Of a stretch of DNA of 64,000 nucleotides, positions 35,389 through 48,094 are shown in pieces. Each line of letters opens with the position of its first letter. Position 1 is the first letter of the stretch. This stretch comes from Whalleya microplaca (taxonomy: Eukaryota > Ascomycota > Sordariomycetes > Xylariales > Xylariaceae). The DNA lies in assembly GCA_022497155.1 (NCBI GenBank), contig MU385759.1, forward strand, positions 62,001 through 126,000. Direction: 5' to 3'. The translations under genes were made by a program, and so were the position numbers. Under the pieces are notes generated by a model. It ran no database searches. It was not told where the DNA came from and worked only from the letters and a program-made list of their open reading frames with translations.

Positions 35389-37474
35389 CACGAAAGCGGA
35401 AATAGAGTTAAGGCGGCCTTGGGATAGTGTTGGAAACTCGGTACGACTTGGATACAACCTATGTACGGTCGAAAGCTAAAAGAACGCCTCTTCAGTTTTG
35501 AGTGAGACTGAGATAAGTAAAGGGATATGAGAGAAAAGGGTAAGAAGTAGGAAATAACGACCCGGTGGCGCGTGAACGGCCCAACCCCGTGCACTACTCC
35601 CGTCTGCGGAGGATGAATGTTGTATGGCTCTGGGGGGAATGAATTGAGGGTGAAAGTCTGGGTTTATCAGAACGTGCGTCAGAGAAAGCAGGCAGGATGG
35701 GTGGATGGGCTAGTCGCCTTATCAATTAATTTGTACTCCGTATTGCGTGCCTAACTCCGTAGCCATGCTTTCGCAGCGCCTGACCAGTGCGTCCCTTGAT
35801 ACAAAGGCCCCCCACTAATGAGGTAAGTTTCAGTGGACTGCCGTGGAAGCGACTACCAGAGAGCATGTACCCGGGGGCAAGGCCATCCGATATTGAAGCT
35901 AGGAATGCCACCGCTAACCTTGTTGGCCCACGATAGTACCTACACTCATATTGTATAAGTAATGATACAGACAATACAGACGAAAATTCATCAGAATGGC
36001 AGTAAAAATGTCAATGATTTGAGTACCCCAATACCTTATGCATAGTAGTAGCATGGATGAATGAAACTGCGTGAAAATGAATAACTGCACCATGTAACAT
36101 TTTTGTCATGCGGTGATCAACGTTATCAAGTCAAGGAGTGCTGTGTACCTAGGTATGACCCAGTACAGGCATACTTGGCTAAGCACATAAATGGCCTGAT
36201 AGGGGCAATACATATGGGCTGCCTGCCGACCACTTATTCAGTGGCAATTACATATTGGTCAACAACTAACCGAACATGCCACTTCATTGCCTTTGATATA
36301 CTCAAGAGTTCATAAGGCACTTGCCAGCCTGCTGAACTCACGCTGCTTTTGAGCCAACTAACATCTCTGGGACCTTTGTCAAGCCCCTTGCCCCCTGACA
36401 CCTAGCCAGGGCTGCCAGGGATGTTGGATCGACTGGATTATTGGAGTGGTGGAGATGACATTGAGAACATTATGTTCTTAGGACGAATCAATATGGCTTT
36501 CTCAGTGTGGACAAATGCTGTAATGCTGTATGTATGTGTATGTATGCCGGCTGGCCTCATCTACCCAGAAGGAACAAACAAATGTGGGTTAAAATGTTCA
36601 ATGAGTCTGTAAGTCCAAAGGGGAGGAACCTGAGGAAGGGAAAATAACGAGTACCACATGGTTATCTTATGAATATAGTGATACTGTGAGCAAAAATGAG
36701 GGCTTCATATTGATAGATTCTGAGAGAACTGATTGATACTAGATCTGTACAGGAGGGTGGTCTTGTTTTCAAGTAAATTACATACAAAAGACACTGTCAA
36801 TGAGTCTTTCACCGTGTGCACGGAATCTTTTGAATTTACATGAACTTTATCTGCTTGCAAATACCACATATTTTGTTACCTGGAAGTAGCCAGCAAGGTA
36901 CGAAGTATTGATATAGTGATTGTGCTCTTAGTATACATGATACCCAACGAGGTACCGCATTTTCTTATCAAAAATGGTTACGACAACGGTAAGAAAACGG
37001 GATGGAGCCGGACAATTTCGTTTACAAATTTGCATTGACAACTGTTTAGCAGTTGTCCGGCGCTAAATACCACCGGTGCTTACATAAATAAGGCTGGCTG
37101 GAAGCTGGCAACATAGCTGAATAACAATATGGACCCGAGTACTAAATGTCATGGGACTTACCGACAATACCCTTCGGGGTATCCTTCAATTGGTAGCCTA
37201 AGATCTATAAATATATATGTAATGAAGAATGTGTAGGAGAGTATATTTAAGCCCACATTCTCAAGGAGAAGTCAACCCACTTTCATTACTGTTATATCAC
37301 TGTCAACACCATCGTATCTATTGGCATACTAAAGTGTTCGAGCTTTGCGAAACTTCTAAGATCCCGGTGAATCTTCGATGGTTGACATCAAATACTGCTC
37401 ACTGCTTCCGTTCCAAGCAAGATTCTAGATATCAGGGGGCTAGAGGCCGCTTAAACGCGACGTGAAAGCAAGCC
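35389..37474. other. Intergenic, CDC34 promoter side (about 2.1 kb)
   Basis: No supportable gene. Short frames at 36103-36315 and 36421-36612 lack features. The sequence holds CCTAGGTA-type motifs common in the spacers of this window. Confidence 0.5.
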
Positions 37475-38510
37475 ATGAGCGCCGGCGATCAGCTAACAGC
37501 ACAAGATAGACATCCCAGTGATGCGCGAAATCATGTAGCGCGGGGGGTTCAGTCGCTCTACAAAGGTGTTGTTTTGGGGTGTCATACCATTTTCGGTGAT
37601 CGCTCTGTCAGCCGCATTACCTCCCATGATTATACTCCTGCCATTCATATTGCTCCCAACTCTGGGCTTAGTATGGCACAACAACGCGCAACCTTCGAAT
37701 GGGAGAACGGATGTCGAGACGCTTGTTTGGACTTATGTCTTGACGGGGACAGTGGGCACTACCCTGGCCATAATCGCCCAGTCTATCGTCTCATACGTGG
37801 CCGCCTTGGTCCTCTTCCAATCGGACACGAAGAAGTTCCTCCAGCAGATGCAGAAGCAGGAACATGACATCGCCGAGATGGACGCGGAAACTCTAGCCAT
37901 GAGAAGAGAGATGGCCGGTTCCTGGCAGTACTGGGTCTTCATGCTCTCCGTCGCCTTCGCCGCAGCGGGGCTGTCGGAAGAGCTCCTCAAGTACTCAGCT
38001 GTGAAATACGCCCGTCGGTACGGGCGCGTCGCCCACGAGTACAACTACGTCGTCCTCGCCGCGGCCGGCGCACTGGGATTCAGCACGTTCGAGAACATCG
38101 GGTTCGTGTATGCCGCCATCCAAGCCAAGCAGGGCCCTTGGGAACTCGCCCAGACGCTGGTCGAGCGTGTGGTCATCGGATCGCCGGGGCATGTCACCGG
38201 TGCGATACTGATTGGCCTCAATACCGCTCTTCGCGACTTCCATGGGCAGTCGTTGAGTTTGATGCAAATTATAGGGGTCCCGCTGGTTTTCCACGGAGTC
38301 TTCGACTTCGCACTATTCAGCTTGAGTGCCCTGGACGGAAATGTAGGTTGGGTCCATCCGCATGGCCAGACGCTGGCCTTGGCACTAGTGCTTGTTGTTG
38401 CTATTCAGGGGACGCAGACTATTATTGTGCGACGAAGGTACATAGCGCAGAAGACGATTATGGTGAGTCAACGTATCCCACCTTATAGATCATATGGTAT
38501 CGGACAATAA
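37475..38510 (+). CDS. PrsW-family glutamic intramembrane protease
   Basis: The conserved frame covers 37563-38510. Its first in-frame ATG is at 37626 (294 residues), but hydrophobic coding sequence extends upstream of it. An ATG at 37475 opens a hydrophilic N-terminus in another frame, which would join if one G were absent from the G6 run at 37542-37547. Seven or eight hydrophobic helices are predicted. PrsW motifs are present: SEELLKY (the EExxK glutamates), GFSTFENIGF with its Glu, GSPGHV, and HGVFDF with His and Asp. PrsW proteases cut membrane proteins such as anti-sigma factors in bacteria; fungal substrates are unknown. A GTGAGT donor at 38463 after ATTATG suggests a small last intron, so the real C-terminus may differ from the TAA at 38510. 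Family is confident; both ends are uncertain. Confidence 0.78.
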
Positions 38511-41133
38511 TTGCTTGAGTAGGACCGTTCGCATACCAAATCTCAATGAGGGTATAATTCATGAACAGCACGGAGTGATGGCAGTTACGCAGCCAGTATC
38601 GCTTGCCGGACAAGGAAGCTGCCGTGTCTCGAGATCTGTCTAGTTGTGCAGTCAGTCTATGAGAAAGAGGACCAATGAGTTTATACAAACATAATCTGCG
38701 TCGACGTACTTTGGTATGCTAATACCACAAAGTCACATGGGCTTCATGATATTAGAGACTTCTCTGCTTAACGACTTAAACGGCGTATATGTACTCACTT
38801 TAATCTCAACTCAGATATCATAATAAAAGACTTCCTTCTCTTCAACTGTAACTCAACAATAAGGGGCCTTTATATAAGCCCCTGATATCTATGAAAGGAA
38901 CTATCTCATCCGATTTCAATCACATGCTCCAGATAACCATATCGCAGGCAGTTCGTTAGATCCCATATCGCTGAGTCATCGTGTCTCCTGCTGCTCTTTC
39001 GAATTTTGATGAGTATTCCCCATGTTTCCAATTCTATTGTCCCAGTCTGCCTAGATAGATTGCCATGCCGTTGACAAACAATCCAATCAAAACCCATGTC
39101 GGATTTCACAATCTATTGCTACGATAACTGTGCAGCAGTCTATCGTTGTTGCCCCCAGTTTGCCAGGTCTAGTTTGATGTCATGTTGACTGGTAAGGCGC
39201 CCTTGGAATATAGACAAGGGGCTGATGTCGTGAGTCTCGTAATTATAAACACTGGAAATGAACGATTTCCTCTTGAGATTTAACTGAGGTTTATGTGTTA
39301 GTTTATGCTATAGGTGGACAGCGGCTGAATGGTAGGCTTACCATGATGGCGGCTTGCCACATCGTCAACAACGAAGACTGGGTTGATGCCACCGCCGAGA
39401 AGCAGTTAACCCAAGGAACCAAACAACATCTAAAGCAAACAAATTAATCTCACTTTCTAGTAGCTCAGCACCAAATCCTCATTACTATTCAATACGAAGA
39501 CGCAAGGCAAGACGTCAAGGTAGGATGCCATTCGAGAGCCATGGTTATTATGGTAGAGGAGAATTCGGTTGACGCTCGTTAGCCCTGGGGTATCAAGTAC
39601 CTATTTTCAGTATATATTTGTCTTAAAAACTCTTCTGTCATGTGGCCAGGTTGTTCGACAAGTCCTTCCTGTACTTCTCTACTCGCATAGATACATACTT
39701 CACAGTCAGACTAATAGTAAGATACGATTAATGAACTCCAGCACGCGGGCCAGCTTTTCATCGGCGTAGGTATCTGTGCTTCCCAAGCCTAAGCCTCTTC
39801 TCTTATCTTATGTGAGATTGTTGAAAAGGAAAGGATATCACTGATGGTTTAGCCTATAGGGTCTCTACAATTGATATAAGTCGTGCATGCACGCGGAAAA
39901 AGAACCGCTCCCATAACAACACTATTGCTTACTCATTACCGTGATTGGCTATGGTGTTTCATTCTAACTCAGAAGCTCACAAACTGCTCGCAAAGTTTGT
40001 ACTAGGCAGCTTGGCCACAAGTGTGTGGGGTCACGAGGTGAATGGAAAGGATAGGTATATAGTATGTATAGAGTATGCGATTAATAAAATCAGCAAAATC
40101 AGTGATTGAAAATATATATATGAAGAATTCCGGATCGAGAAGCCAGCCTATTGAGTACCTATAACTTGGAGTCAAAGACTGTCTAGGTAAAGTTAATAAT
40201 AGGTATGTACTAGTTGATTGCCAATTGATAAGCCAAAGGAAAGCCAGAATGATCTAACACGAGACAATAAAGAATATCGATACCTAACAAAAGAATCATT
40301 CACTTGAAATGTTTTTCTATGTTGGACCAACTTACAATGGATGGCAATTGAACAATGCCACTGCCTACCATGTAACGTGGTGGAAGCGAACCTTGCAGTT
40401 TGTGGTGTGTCAAGGAGGTACCTATGTACATGGGGTGTGGGTCCAGGGCCATTGCACCTAAGGCAGTTGCCCAGGGTGTGTTTGTCCGAAGCAGCAGTGG
40501 GGTATCCATAGCAAAGCGGAGCAAGCATTTTTAGCGGGACTGGCGAATTTCCCAGTCCTGGCAAGGCAAGTGGTGCCTTGCCTCGTTTTCCCTCCCCCCG
40601 TCTTCCCGTCTACCCGTCACCATTGCAACAACTTCACCTGCATCCTTTCACCAACGACCACCCGATTCCTGTCTTCTCCCCACGACCAGCGACGAGAAGC
40701 TATCGCGACATCGCCCAACAGCGCCGTCGCCGTCTGAATATCGCTATCACGCCATTTGCATTTTAAGACGACACCGCGGAGGATTGACATTGCTGCATGC
40801 TGGTGGACTCGGGCACCTTCGACCAGAACAGCCGGTCGGCGGTTTGGCGGATCGCGCCACAGTGAAATCGATCGTCCCATTCCCATTCCTGCTTTTCCAC
40901 GACCCTAGCCGCAGCCGAATATCGAGCGCGCTATCGGGATCACACCGAAATCAATCGAGCTATCGCCCTTCGCACTCTCGCTGTTCCTTCATCCGGTCTT
41001 TCGACAAATTTGCGTCCCGTCGGCATTCTGACGTCGATTTTCCCGACCTTCGCTGACGAGCTCTGACGACTGTCTTCCGCCCCAGAGCAAACTGCGCGTT
41101 TTCGTCCGACCATCTATTCGTCATCTCTTGTCA
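38511..41133. other. Intergenic and Med19 leader (about 2.6 kb)
   Basis: A minus-strand frame at 38906-39109 has protein-like composition (IVCQRHGNLSRQTGTIELET) but no recognised family and could be a relic. Sequence from about 40560 becomes CG- and TCG-rich and looks like the Med19 promoter and leader, with one 22-codon upstream ORF at 40797-40865. No other gene is supported. Confidence 0.5.
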
Positions 41134-42505
41134 ATGGCGACCATGTCATTCAACCCTCAGACGCCTCAGAGTCCTTCTCAATTCTCCCCAGGCACAGCGG
41201 ATCAGCTATCGAGCATCAACAGTTCCATGACATCAGTCACCACCGCTTTACCAACTGTGAGTCAAGAGATCCAACCCACTGAATCAGAGCGGAATCAACA
41301 CAAGGATAGAATTTAGTCACCTCGATCACCTTCGAGGTTTTGGGACCTTTGAGCATTCTAGAGCACATGCTGACCTCAATCATCGCAGCCGGCACATAGT
41401 GTCACCGGGTCAGGTCATTTAGTCGATACGTCCCACGACATCACCATGACGGACGACTATTCACATAAGCGAAAATATCCTTTCGAAGATACAGGTCATG
41501 AGCAGAAGAAAGTCCACCTCGAGGATCCTCGCAAAATTGGTATCGAGAACCTACATTTGGATGTTGGTGAAAAGTACCTTCTTTGCAGAACTCGTAAGAC
41601 TCCCCTAAGCCTTAGACGTATCATCTACAGCTTTCTACGTAAAACTCCACCGTGCCTTACCCTAGGCCGGTGGCCAAAGCTGCAATGGTACTCTCGTAGG
41701 ACTTGATGAAACTTTGGTTGACACTCTTCCTCATCTAGCCCATTCAGGCTCCGTGCCTCGTATGTCCGACGATCTCTTTGAAAAATTTGGCTTAACAGGT
41801 ATCGCTGCCGAGGTTGCCCGCACGAAGCCTAACGGAGAGAAGAATGCGCTTCGCAAGACATACAAAGGCCAGATCAAGTCACTGGGACTCAGCGGCCACT
41901 TCGATGCAGTCAAGAAGGGACCGAAAGATGAAAACAACTTCGCGGCACTACTGAGCCTTCCCGATGATGAGTGGGTCAGCAGGGAAGTACGAGGCAAGGA
42001 AATCGACGGGGGTCTTCCGTCCTCGTGCTTATCGAACCTGTTCAGAGCCACGACTATGGCCAAGGGTTCAATACAGAAGTCCTTGTGGGACAGCTCGGTT
42101 CTAGGCGACTTAGCGCTAGGAAACGTGTTGAAGAAACCCGGCCAAGATCAGGCTGCGCGACAAACGGCCCCCGGCACCCCGGTCACCTCAGCCTTGGGCA
42201 TCACACCGAAGCCGAGCAAATCGTTAGCACCTCAGGCGGATCGGGCCCGTCGCATCGGAAACAAACGGAGCTATCAGGACAGCAGCTTCGAGGGCTATGG
42301 CGACGGCTACGAAGATGAGACTGGCGGGTCTTCAACGGGCGATGGTGATGATCGGTCTAAGTTGAAGAGGAGAAAACAGGTGCATTCAGATCATCAGTCT
42401 TCCAAGATCCTCTTCACTAACCGGTGACAGAACCCTAGCAATGCACCTTCCTCTGGTAGTGCTTATGGGTCGAGTTATGCGGGCAGAAGCGGAACGGGAG
42501 TCTAA
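41134..42505 (+). CDS. MED19: Mediator complex subunit 19 (Med19/Rox3)
   Basis: Four exons (41134-41256, 41389-41593, 41739-42379, 42431-42505) with GT-AG introns of 132, 145 and 51 bases give 347 residues. Splicing restores the fungal Med19 core: [28 protein letters not shown], then [40 protein letters not shown] and the late [15 protein letters not shown] motif before a basic KRRK tail. Med19 is a head/middle-associated Mediator subunit linking activators to RNA polymerase II in the nucleus. The third intron replaces a read-through end with a Ser/Gly-rich C-terminus and keeps phase. The ATG at 41134 is preferred, though a second ATG lies three codons on. The leader is long and carries one short upstream ORF. 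Confidence 0.95.
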
Positions 42506-44499
42506 GATACCCAGCCGAGGGCAGAATATGTCGTCTCGCGCGACAGGCGGTCTCGAGTCGGAGAGACATATCATATACCTAACCCTTTCAGCACAACAGC
42601 GACTTTTGTTTAATATTTGCATTTCCCCCCCTTGATTTAAGCATGGCGCAAGGTGTTAGGACTGAACCTTTTTATGCGGATAAGAAAATAAAGCAACAGT
42701 CGAGACGGGGCTTATTTAAGTGTCCCACAATACCTCCCCCTGATATCGGATGAGAAGCGCAGTCTTCCTTGGCTTGTTGTAATACATATTGCTTTGGTGC
42801 CTGACGAAGAGAGATTATTATTATTAGTCACAATAAAAAAGAAAAACTTTCAACCCAATTATTATGCGAACCTACTACATACTCCATCAATACGTGTAGA
42901 ATAGACTGCCATTTCGCACCCTTTCCATGTCTCACTCATCCCGTCTTGTTCGGCGGCCCGTTGCCTATCTAGCCCCGGGTGCCGGCTTCAGGTCCCGTTT
43001 ACCATGCCTGTCCTGTTGGGTATATACATACATGGGAGCGTGGCGCTAGTCCTCTGTAGCAACGTTACGATGGCCTAACTCTACGGCCGTGATAGCATGA
43101 GGTTATTCGCAGCATGCTAGTAGCTAGATGGGATCTAACGGTACGGTTAGATCGATTATGATGTCGTTGCCGCTTACCCACATAGATAGTCAGAGATCTG
43201 GTGGTGATGTAGGGGTGAAGGGGGAGATAAACCCGGGTAGATGGTGTGTTTCAGGAGCGGAGGCTTTCTATCTCCTAAGACTAGGTTCATCTGTGGCTAA
43301 TCGATACTCAATATACCGACTATCATGGTTTGAAGACGTATCGGTCGCTTGTGTCGGAGGCTTTAGTATTGTCTATAGTCTCTTCGATGAATTGGTGCTC
43401 TGAGTTTGCAACCTGGCGTATACCCTAGAGAGCATCGGGCACCCGTGATATCGGCTGGTTGAGGGTTTGCAGTGTATGATACTAGAATAGTCGCCATCTC
43501 TCTCACTTTGAGCTTCGTGGTATATTATTACGTTTCATGGTACTGACTATTCTAGAAGGTCATAACCGACTTAGTACATCAGGAATATGCCCAGACAGGT
43601 CGAGGTGGAGTTCCCATCTTCGTCTAATACATAAATGAGATGGCACTGGTTATGCCTATAATAAGACTAGGATATTTACTTCATGCTTGACAGGGCGCTG
43701 TTCCTATCTCCATCTATGAATTATTAGCCACGCTCTGGCATCTAGTCTGCAATTCTGTTGACTTCAACACCTATTCAACATGGAAGTCACCCGCGTAAAG
43801 TAAGTATTGTAGTATTTCTCATATCAGTTATTCCAGAACAGGACATATATCATACCTTCAATGTATCACAATATAATGAGCTGGATCTCGGGATGGTATA
43901 GACTTTTACAAGGGCTTTCATAGGCTGTAGCCGGGCGAGTTTGGGTATTTTGCCTGTGGCAAAATCGGTGTACCCAACCTCTTGGAACCAGTCGTACGTG
44001 TATTACCTAATGCGGATTGTACATGTAGGTACCTACAAATTGTATGTGCAGAATGTATATACCGCAGAGGGTAGGTGGGCTGGGTAGATGAGATGTCCAA
44101 TTGAAGCCTGAATAATACCCCACGTCCATGGGTACTTGAACTTAAATCGGATTCACACTACGAAACAATTAGTGGATCTTCATGTAGGTTTACATCGTAT
44201 CTTGCTTTTGACCTCGTCTCCCTCCTCATCATCTATCATTCAACCCCTACCTATCGAACCTAATATTACAGCTATACATACCGAAACACGGCGCATTCAC
44301 AACACCTTAGCCGGGCATGCATTAGACTGAAGGGTGTCTCTGCCAAGGCGCGCATAGATGGATTGCGATCATCGCTTGCTGCGCCACGATAACTTACGTT
44401 GACGAGCAACTGCGTCTTCGAACTCACTAATATATCTGTCTGGATGCTCATGCTGAAATATCCCAACTTGACTTTCCCGCCATCATCGTCGCCGCAGCC
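42506..44499. other. Intergenic (about 2 kb)
   Basis: No supportable gene. Frames such as 43128-43403 (plus, 91 codons) have no recognisable features. The last ~400 bases probably hold the promoter and leader of the alpha/beta-hydrolase gene. Confidence 0.5.
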
Positions 44500-46657
44500 A
44501 TGAATGAATCATCCTCCAAATCTGCTTTGTATCTTTCTCAGCCTGACCGCCCGCGGAACGGCTTGTACGCTCAGGACCCACGGTCGTCTTCTACCCAGTC
44601 CTTGGTCCCTTCACCACCAGAACTAGAAGTACCAGGTCGCCGAAGACTTCTAGTGATTTACATCCATGGCTTCATGGGTAGCGACGCTTCTTTTCAGTCA
44701 TTCCCTGCTCATGTGCATCGATTTCTCAGGCTAGCCCTTGCTGATAGCCATGTAATCCATTCCAAGATCTATCCCAGATACAAGACATACAAGGCTATTG
44801 AAGTAGCCCGTGACAACTTCAGCAGATGGCTGGCACCCCATGAGTCGCCAACCACTGACATAATTCTCTGCGGGCATTCCATGGGCGGGTTGCTGGCCGC
44901 TGATATTGTCCTAGTGGCAAGTCACCCAGTCTGTTCCTACTAGTTTATAAACTAACTAATCAAGCTAGCCGGGTAATCTGCACCACCATGGTTATTTCAG
45001 ACATCGTATCTTGGGGACAGTCAATCTAGATGCGCCTTTTCTTGGGCTTCATCCGGGCATAATACCGGCCGGCATCGCTAGTCTCTTCCGGCCTAAGTCG
45101 GACACGCCAGAACCGCCAGAGGCACCGATACCACACAACGAATCCAGCCAATCTACCCCTGGTATCACCTCGGCTAATTCGTCCATCTATTCATCAGACC
45201 CATCTTCTGGGTCTCTCATGTCACTACCTTCTCCTCCCGTGTTAGGAAGTCCTAGATATCCATCTATGACTTTTGACCCTAACTTCAATCCTGCTTTCGT
45301 AAATGATGTCCCTCTCCGGGATAGGGGATGGTGGAAAAATATCGTTCACTTTGTGCAAAAACACAGCGGCGAAGGTCTGGGTGACGCTGTCACCTACCAC
45401 ATGATGTCCTACTTGGAATTCGGAAGCTGCCTGATGGATACTAACTGCCTCAAGACTCGTTATGAAAACTTCCGCAAACTAGAAGACATAGACGATTTTA
45501 AACACTATGGCTTCCCTCATGTGCCCCCGCGGGTTCGCTTCGTTCAATATTACACTGTCTGCAATGGATATCCAAAGAAGCCGAAGCGGAAGAAGTCGGG
45601 TCAGAATTTAGAGGCTACGAATGCTCAGGGAAGTATACGTTCGGCTCCTTTGACACCAAAGATATCTATTCAGGACCATAGCGATATTTCAAGCCCACAA
45701 ATGTCTCTAAATTCAGTTTCTAGAGAGGATGGTGCATCTTTGAACACCACCGGGAGTGACCAATCAAGCCTGGAATTTCTCGATCCCGATCCAATCCCCG
45801 AAGGTCAAACAACTCCAAAGCCAAATGTACAAGGCCAGCAACTAGAAAGTATGGAGGAAATAGACTTAAAGACTCATGAACAACCTACTGCCTTACCTAG
45901 CAATAACGATTCTCCAGCGACGGACGTTGACACTGAAGAAAAGTCGCTACCGCAAGTATCTTCAAACATCAATTCAACTGAAACAGCTGAACTCACCGCC
46001 GCCGTGGCGTCTCTAGAAATAGATCTTCCCACAATCCCCGAAGTGCTTATGAAACCAGACCCACCGAACTTGGACCAATACGAGGACAAGGTTGCACGAA
46101 AGCAGGCCGAAAAAGAAGCGAAGCAAGCGCAAAAGGCTTATGACCAGTCTGTCAAAAATCGAGACAAAGCGATTAAAGAGCGCCAGAAGATTGTTGACAA
46201 GCGGAAGAAAAAGGCAGTCCAAGAACTAGAGAAGCGGGAGAAAGAATCCCAAAAGCGACAGCAGAAAGAAAAGGCTGCCGCCGCAAAAGAGGAAGCATCG
46301 AAAGAATCAATAGCTCCCGCCACTGGAGAACAGGACTCGCAGATAGACTCGGATCCAATAACCAAGTCACCAGAGTCAACCTCAGTCCAGGAGCCACAAG
46401 GCAATGCCAAGCCGCCAAAGCAGCCAAAGCAAAAGGAGCACAAGTTCTGCAACCTACCACACAAAATTAACGGTCAGGTCGACCCGAAATGGGTAAAGGT
46501 CTTCATGAAAGATATAGACCAGGTTGGCGCGCATACTACTCTGTTCTTCGAAGGTGAGCACTACGAGAAACTCATCGGTGACGTTGGCCAGACTATCGTT
46601 GGTTGGGTTCAGGAAGACCTGACCAAGCGAGCCATTCTGGAAATGGAGCGTGGGTAG
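44500..46657 (+). CDS. Alpha/beta-hydrolase (DUF676/lipase-like) with charged C-terminal extension
   Basis: Exons 44500-44916 and 44969-46657 give about 701 residues. The hydrolase core is at the N-terminus: YIHGFMGS supplies the oxyanion segment and GHSMGG the nucleophile serine (residue about 129). After the junction the frame reads PGNLHHHGYFRHRILGTVNL, restoring the family sequence. The intron appears to use a GC donor (GTG|GCAAGT); a GTGGCA donor three bases upstream would cost one codon. Ser/Pro-rich linkers, an acidic region and a Lys/Glu/Gln coiled coil (about 480-570) follow. A conserved-looking end comes last (KFCNLPHKINGQVDPKWVKV, EGEHYEKLIGDVG). Related fungal proteins are annotated as lipases or serine esterases, but the substrate is unproven. 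The gene converges with the HAD phosphatase. Confidence 0.88.
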
Positions 46658-47347
46658 GTGTTTTTGGTCTTGCTCGAGTCGTTACTTGCTCTGTTTTTGA
46701 CGTTGGGAAGGAAACTGTACACGACACTGAGATAGATACCCGAAAGTAATTATAAGAAAGCTTGTTCGCTGTTCGCTTATGAACAATACCTTGTCTATTT
46801 GTGTATTAGAGTGATATACCACTCAGAAGGTCACCTAGTATAACATTACGTTCTAGTTTACGTATTAAGCTGTATATAGGCAAATTCCTATGTGAATAGT
46901 AGGGTGTGAGGACGTCAAAGGGAATCGTACAGGAGGTACAATTTGCTCATATGATAGCCCCAACAGGGACAACCGAGTAGCTATCTATGCTATTATTGGA
47001 TAATTTTACAGTCACTCCCCAGGAGACGAGCAAGAAGTCGGGAAGCCAGGAAGACCTGTAATCGGTCATCACCTTGTGCTAGTTTATAGCTGTATATTCT
47101 GGATCGGCGATCATCGCAGTAGGCAATCTGTCAATGGCCCCTGCAATCATTATATTGAATACTAGCTGGTAACTCGGTGTTTTCGCAGATAGCAACGACC
47201 ATTTCGCTGTCGCCGCTTTTACTGTTGTTGGTTGCTCGTCTTGCATGTCCTCGGTCGCTCATTTGTATAAGTTGACTTGGCTTTCCGCCAAAATACACTC
47301 TATAGATGTTTGTATAAATTTTTCTAAGGATTTAGAGGCTTCCTTCG
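46658..47347. other. Intergenic between convergent genes
   Basis: Shared 3' region of the hydrolase (plus) and HAD (minus) genes. I see no gene or strong hairpin in it. Confidence 0.6.
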
Positions 47348-48094
47348 CTACTTGAGACAAGCGACGATCGCCGCAATCGCTGCGAGAGTACCATCCGGAT
47401 CCTTCACCCGCACGGTCTTCAGCCCGATCTCCTTGGCCGGGTAATCATTCCCACCAGGAAAGATCGCATCACCAATGAACATCATCTGCTCGAGCGGGAT
47501 CCCACTCGCGTCACGCAGCTTCTTCAACCCATACCCTTTATCCACGCCCTCGCGCGTGATATCGATGGACGTGGCCCCGCCCATATTGATGGACAGCCCC
47601 GGCAGGCGCTTCTTCAGATCGGCCTGAATGACCTTGCGCTTGGCGAAGTCCGGGTCCCAGACCTCCTTCGCAGCGGGCGGGGCCTCCTGGCCCAGCGCCG
47701 AGAACGTGATCTGCGAGCCGCGGTCCTCGATGCGCTTGCCCCAGGTGCGCTCGGGCGTGAAGCCGGTGGCGGCGAGCGCCGCGTCGAACGCGGCCAGGAT
47801 CTGGGCGCTCTCCTCGGCGTCGAACAGCTCCGCGTACACGGGCGCCCACGCGCCGGAGCGGTACGTGTACAGCTTCGTCCCCGTCGTCGGCATCAGCCAC
47901 AGCTTCGACAGGTCCGCGTGCGCCGGCAGCCGGGAGGCTACTTGCTTCTGGAATTGCGGCCAGTCGCCCCCGGAGATCACGGATACGTGCGCTACGGTTA
48001 GCAGGTCCGCGAGCGCGGAGGCCATGGTGTCCTGGATCGCCTGCTTGCTCTCGGCGAGCGTGCCGTCGAGATCAAAGGCCACGAGCGTGATCAT
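47348..48094 (-). CDS. HAD-superfamily phosphatase, subfamily IIB (phosphomannomutase-like), bacterial-looking
   Basis: Single exon, 248 residues. All four HAD motifs are visible: FDLDGTLAESK with nucleophile Asp8 and Asp10; VISGGDWPQF with Ser41; a Lys in REGVDKGYGLKKL; and FIGDAIFPGGND with the metal-binding Asp pair. The cap between motifs II and III matches the IIB (Cof/PMM) type. Family members hydrolyse sugar phosphates or related phosphomonoesters in the cytosol. The sequence reads like prokaryotic HAD-IIB phosphatases, the gene has no intron, and it is much GC-richer than the DNA either side. Horizontal acquisition is possible, but several clearly native genes here are equally GC-rich, so composition alone proves nothing. 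Confidence 0.9.
   Translation of the reverse strand: MITLVAFDLDGTLAESKQAIQDTMASALADLLTVAHVSVISGGDWPQFQKQVASRLPAHADLSKLWLMPTTGTKLYTYRSGAWAPVYAELFDAEESAQILAAFDAALAATGFTPERTWGKRIEDRGSQITFSALGQEAPPAAKEVWDPDFAKRKVIQADLKKRLPGLSINMGGATSIDITREGVDKGYGLKKLRDASGIPLEQMMFIGDAIFPGGNDYPAKEIGLKTVRVKDPDGTLAAIAAIVACLK

Noticed and set aside
43128..43403. 91-codon plus-strand frame
   Set aside because: No family resemblance, no splice partners and no conserved-looking composition.
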